A program made the position numbers and the translations under genes. Below are positions 62,461 through 64,000 of a stretch of 64,000 nt of DNA, one piece after another (the first letter of the stretch is position 1; the number at the start of each line of letters is the position of its first letter). The DNA is taken from positions 124,001 to 188,000 of the forward strand of contig CAVTWA010000020.1 in the NCBI GenBank assembly GCA_963738025.1. The letters are read 5' to 3'. The DNA comes from 20CM-2-55-15 sp963738025 (GTDB lineage: Bacteria > Acidobacteriota > Terriglobia > 20CM-2-55-15). A model generated the notes under the pieces. It made no database searches. It had not been told where the DNA came from and saw nothing but the letters and a program-made list of their open reading frames with translations.

Positions 62461-62940
62461 TCGATCGTGACGAACACGTGTCGATCGCGACGAACACGTG
62501 TCGATCGCGACGAACACGTGTCGATCGCGACGAACACGTGTCGATCGCGACGAACACGTGTCGATTGCGACGAACACGTGTCGATCGTGACGAACACGTG
62601 TCGATCGTGACGAACACGTGTCGATCGTGACGAACAGGTGTCGATCGCGACGAACACGTGTCGATCGCGACGAACACGTGTCGATCGCGACGAACACGTG
62701 TCGATCGCGACGAACACGTGTCGATCGCGACGAACACGTGTCGATCGCGACGAACACGTGTCGATCGTGACGAACACGTGTCGATCGCGACGAACACGTG
62801 TCGATCGTGACGAACACGTGTCGATCGTGACGAACACGTGTCGATCGTGACGAACACGTGTCGATCGCGACGAACACGTGTCGATCGTGACGAACGCGTG
62901 TCGATCGTGACGAACGCGTGTCGATCGCGACGAACAGGTT
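62461..62940. repeat. 24-copy tandem array of a 20-bp repeat
   Basis: Twenty-four head-to-tail units of TCGATCGYGACGAACACGTG with no spacers. Position 8 is T in ten copies and C in the others. Copy 6 has TCGATTG; copies 22-23 end CGCGTG; copies 9 and 24 have CAGG. Each unit carries the palindromes CGATCG and CACGTG, and CACGTGT...ACACGTG can pair across one unit, making 26-base hairpins that share their ends. The length 20 is not a multiple of three, so no one frame continues as a true repeat protein; apparent long frames are artefacts. Confidence 0.97.
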
Positions 62941-63123
62941 AGCGTGACTGCCCTCAGCCAGACATTGCAACTCGGTATTCCCAGGGTCCTTCTCGCCAGA
63001 GTCGCGAGCGACTCTTACGACGTCACTTCAGATGGCCAACGGTTCGTTGTGTTGTCAAACGTGGACAATGAGCCCTTAATGCCGATTCATATCGTCGTCA
63101 ATTGGGCCAGCGAAAGATACTGA
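62911..63123 (+). pseudogene. C-terminal remnant of a PD40/TolB-like beta-propeller protein
   Basis: Downstream of the array the plus strand reads LQLGIPRVLLARVASDSYDV, TSDGQRFVVLSN and IHIVVNWASERY, stop at 63121. This is the closing blade of a PD40/TolB-like propeller, typical GTPRxLF, YDVxPDGQRF and VVLNW pattern. The frame runs back into the last repeats until a TGA at 62908. No upstream body or kinase domain exists in the window, so the gene is truncated. Confidence 0.75.
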
Positions 63124-63136
63124 AGAAGGATGGATA

Positions 63137-63188
63137 AGCCACGGATTTGAACGGATTGAAATCCGCTGAATCCGTTCAATCCGTGGCT
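63137..63188. repeat. Palindrome, AGCCACGGATT class
   Basis: Arms 63137-63157 and 63169-63188 pair over AGCCACGGATT, GAACGGATT and complements with one extra T. It lies just after the propeller remnant and belongs to the class at 6987 and 43641. Confidence 0.75.
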
Positions 63189-63747
63189 CATTACGTCGAT
63201 CGCGAGTGTAGTCCAAGAATTAAATGGACATTCCGTCACTGTAGGCGCGCTCTATGAGCGCGGATAGTCGGAATAAGCGGCCGTGGCGAGTTGCTCCCGG
63301 ACGCGGGAGGGCGCCGAGGTCTCATAACCGTGCATTATGTGACTCACGATGGGGCGAAATGGAGCCCTTTGGGCTGTCGGGCGGCAGAAATGAGCCGGGG
63401 CGCGGTGGAAATTAGCCGAGGGCAAATCAGAGCAAAAGCAACAACAACTGCGAGTCTGTTTCTAAACATAACGCCCTTCGCGCTAGCAGATCGTTAGCTC
63501 AACAGGGGCCGGTACTGCGGCTTGCCGGGTTGTTCGTGCCGTCCCGTAGAAAAAGACGCAATTGCCCCGAAACAACCCGCTTGAATGGGAGATCATGTCG
63601 ACAATTCGCAAGCCCTGCGCCCTTCACTGGAAAGCTATTGCTTTTCTCTTCCACCCCGCGCACTTCGGCGTCAGAATCTCAAGGCGAAGAGCCGGTGTGC
63701 GTGCCTGCCAAAGTGGCGCTGCGCGGCAAACCGCAGCAGCAGGGACA
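63189..63747. other. Stretch without a recognised gene
   Basis: A half-copy of the GTAGGCGCGG repeat class lies at 63241-63266 (GCGCGCTCTATGAGCGCG). Short open frames at 63291-63497 and 63530-63853 have no family match and unnatural composition. From 63595 an ATG with GGGAG upstream is in frame with the cupin, but its first 51 codons look non-native. Confidence 0.5.
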
Positions 63748-64000
63748 ATGGCGAAGACGACCGTACCGTATTGGAATGCACTCAATCCGAGCAGCAAGCA
63801 CAGGTGGAAACCGATCCAGGGTTTGGAAGGTATCGCCGAGGAACTTACGTTGAGCATCGACGTGGGTACAGGCGAATACACGCGCTTAACGAGATTCAAT
63901 CCCGGTGCGGATACTAGCGCGTTCGGCAGTAAGAGTCACGACTACCCCGAAGAAGTCTTTATAGTGACCGGGCGACTTTATGACCAGGCGTTTAACATGT
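63748..64000 (+). CDS. Cupin-fold protein, N-terminal part (runs off window)
   Basis: An open frame from ATG 63748 to the window edge, 84 codons. It starts AKTTVPYWNALNPSSKHRWK and continues ELTLSIDVGTGEYTRLTRFN, PGADTSAFGSKSHDYPEEVF, IVTGRLYDQAFN. PGxD..(x)H..PEEVF..GRLYD is the first cupin motif, with the histidine and glutamate as metal ligands. Function is unassigned. A start at 63595 is possible but less natural. AGGGA is two bases before the chosen ATG. Confidence 0.72.
   Translation, partial: MAKTTVPYWNALNPSSKHRWKPIQGLEGIAEELTLSIDVGTGEYTRLTRFNPGADTSAFGSKSHDYPEEVFIVTGRLYDQAFNM

Noticed and set aside
62461..62940. CRISPR array
   Set aside because: The repeats are contiguous with no spacers, and no cas gene is in the window.
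62359..62970. Several long open frames across the tandem array
   Set aside because: The 20-bp period and low stop content open all three minus frames and one plus frame. Translations are pure repeats without start, signal or family match.
63291..63497. 68-codon plus-strand frame near the window end
   Set aside because: Unnatural residue pattern, no motif and no ribosome binding site.

Overview
This window looks like a chromosome segment from an Acidobacteriota bacterium. The phylum is inferred from gene content and is not proven. Pointers are a monomeric NADP isocitrate dehydrogenase, a dnaK-dnaJ-hspR operon, secreted proteins with a DGKPDLSG motif, a cohesin-tailed GspD-like secretin, a C-terminal fragment of a PD40/TolB-like propeller protein, and many long intergenic palindromes. 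No integrase, transposase, phage gene or CRISPR array was seen.

Layout. 1-7,100: minus-strand genes, mainly the heat-shock unit dnaK-dnaJ-hspR-sigma factor, then a DnaC-like ATPase, a LOG-family protein and a truncated M28 peptidase, with a 48-residue zinc-ribbon gene on the plus strand. 7,100-11,360: a lytic transglycosylase, a DUF309 protein, tRNA-Ser, SRP RNA and dnaX-ybaB-recR. 11,360-20,500: an MFS carrier, a secreted protein, ybaK, an aldehyde dehydrogenase, lipA, lpdA and an RNase E/G gene. 20,700-26,100: the cell-shape operon mreBCD-mrdA-rodA. 26,300-34,800: a PpiD/SurA-like foldase, malate and isocitrate dehydrogenases, a lipoprotein and speA. 34,900-43,600: a second MFS carrier, a tannase-like esterase, then smpB-pepA-(degenerate Fic)-(E1-like ThiF)-FecR. 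43,700-48,250: a sugar-phosphate transferase diverging from a secretin and two pseudopilins. 48,300-52,200: era, corC-like, ybeY, phoH and rpsT. 52,500-60,950: holA, lptE, recX, alaS, a second lytic transglycosylase, an AMIN amidase and a membrane-anchored protein. After tRNA-Thr (61,133) the character changes to accessory DNA: a fibronectin III protein with a coupled small gene, a 24-copy 20-bp tandem array abutting a truncated propeller gene, and the start of a cupin gene.

The genes are mostly housekeeping: proteostasis, envelope growth, replication and translation accessory factors, and central carbon enzymes. Six conserved genes (rng, mreC, mreB, ppiD-like, wcaJ-like, alaS) are broken by single-base indels, mostly one extra base, and alaS alone has five. 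This pattern points to sequence or assembly error rather than decay, so the ORF boundaries there are reconstructed.

The most unusual DNA is the 20-bp array at 62,461-62,940. Next come the several classes of long intergenic palindromes, a possible small RNA whose terminator directly abuts tRNA-Thr, and the degenerate Fic plus E1-like gene pair. No complete new system can be claimed from sequence alone.
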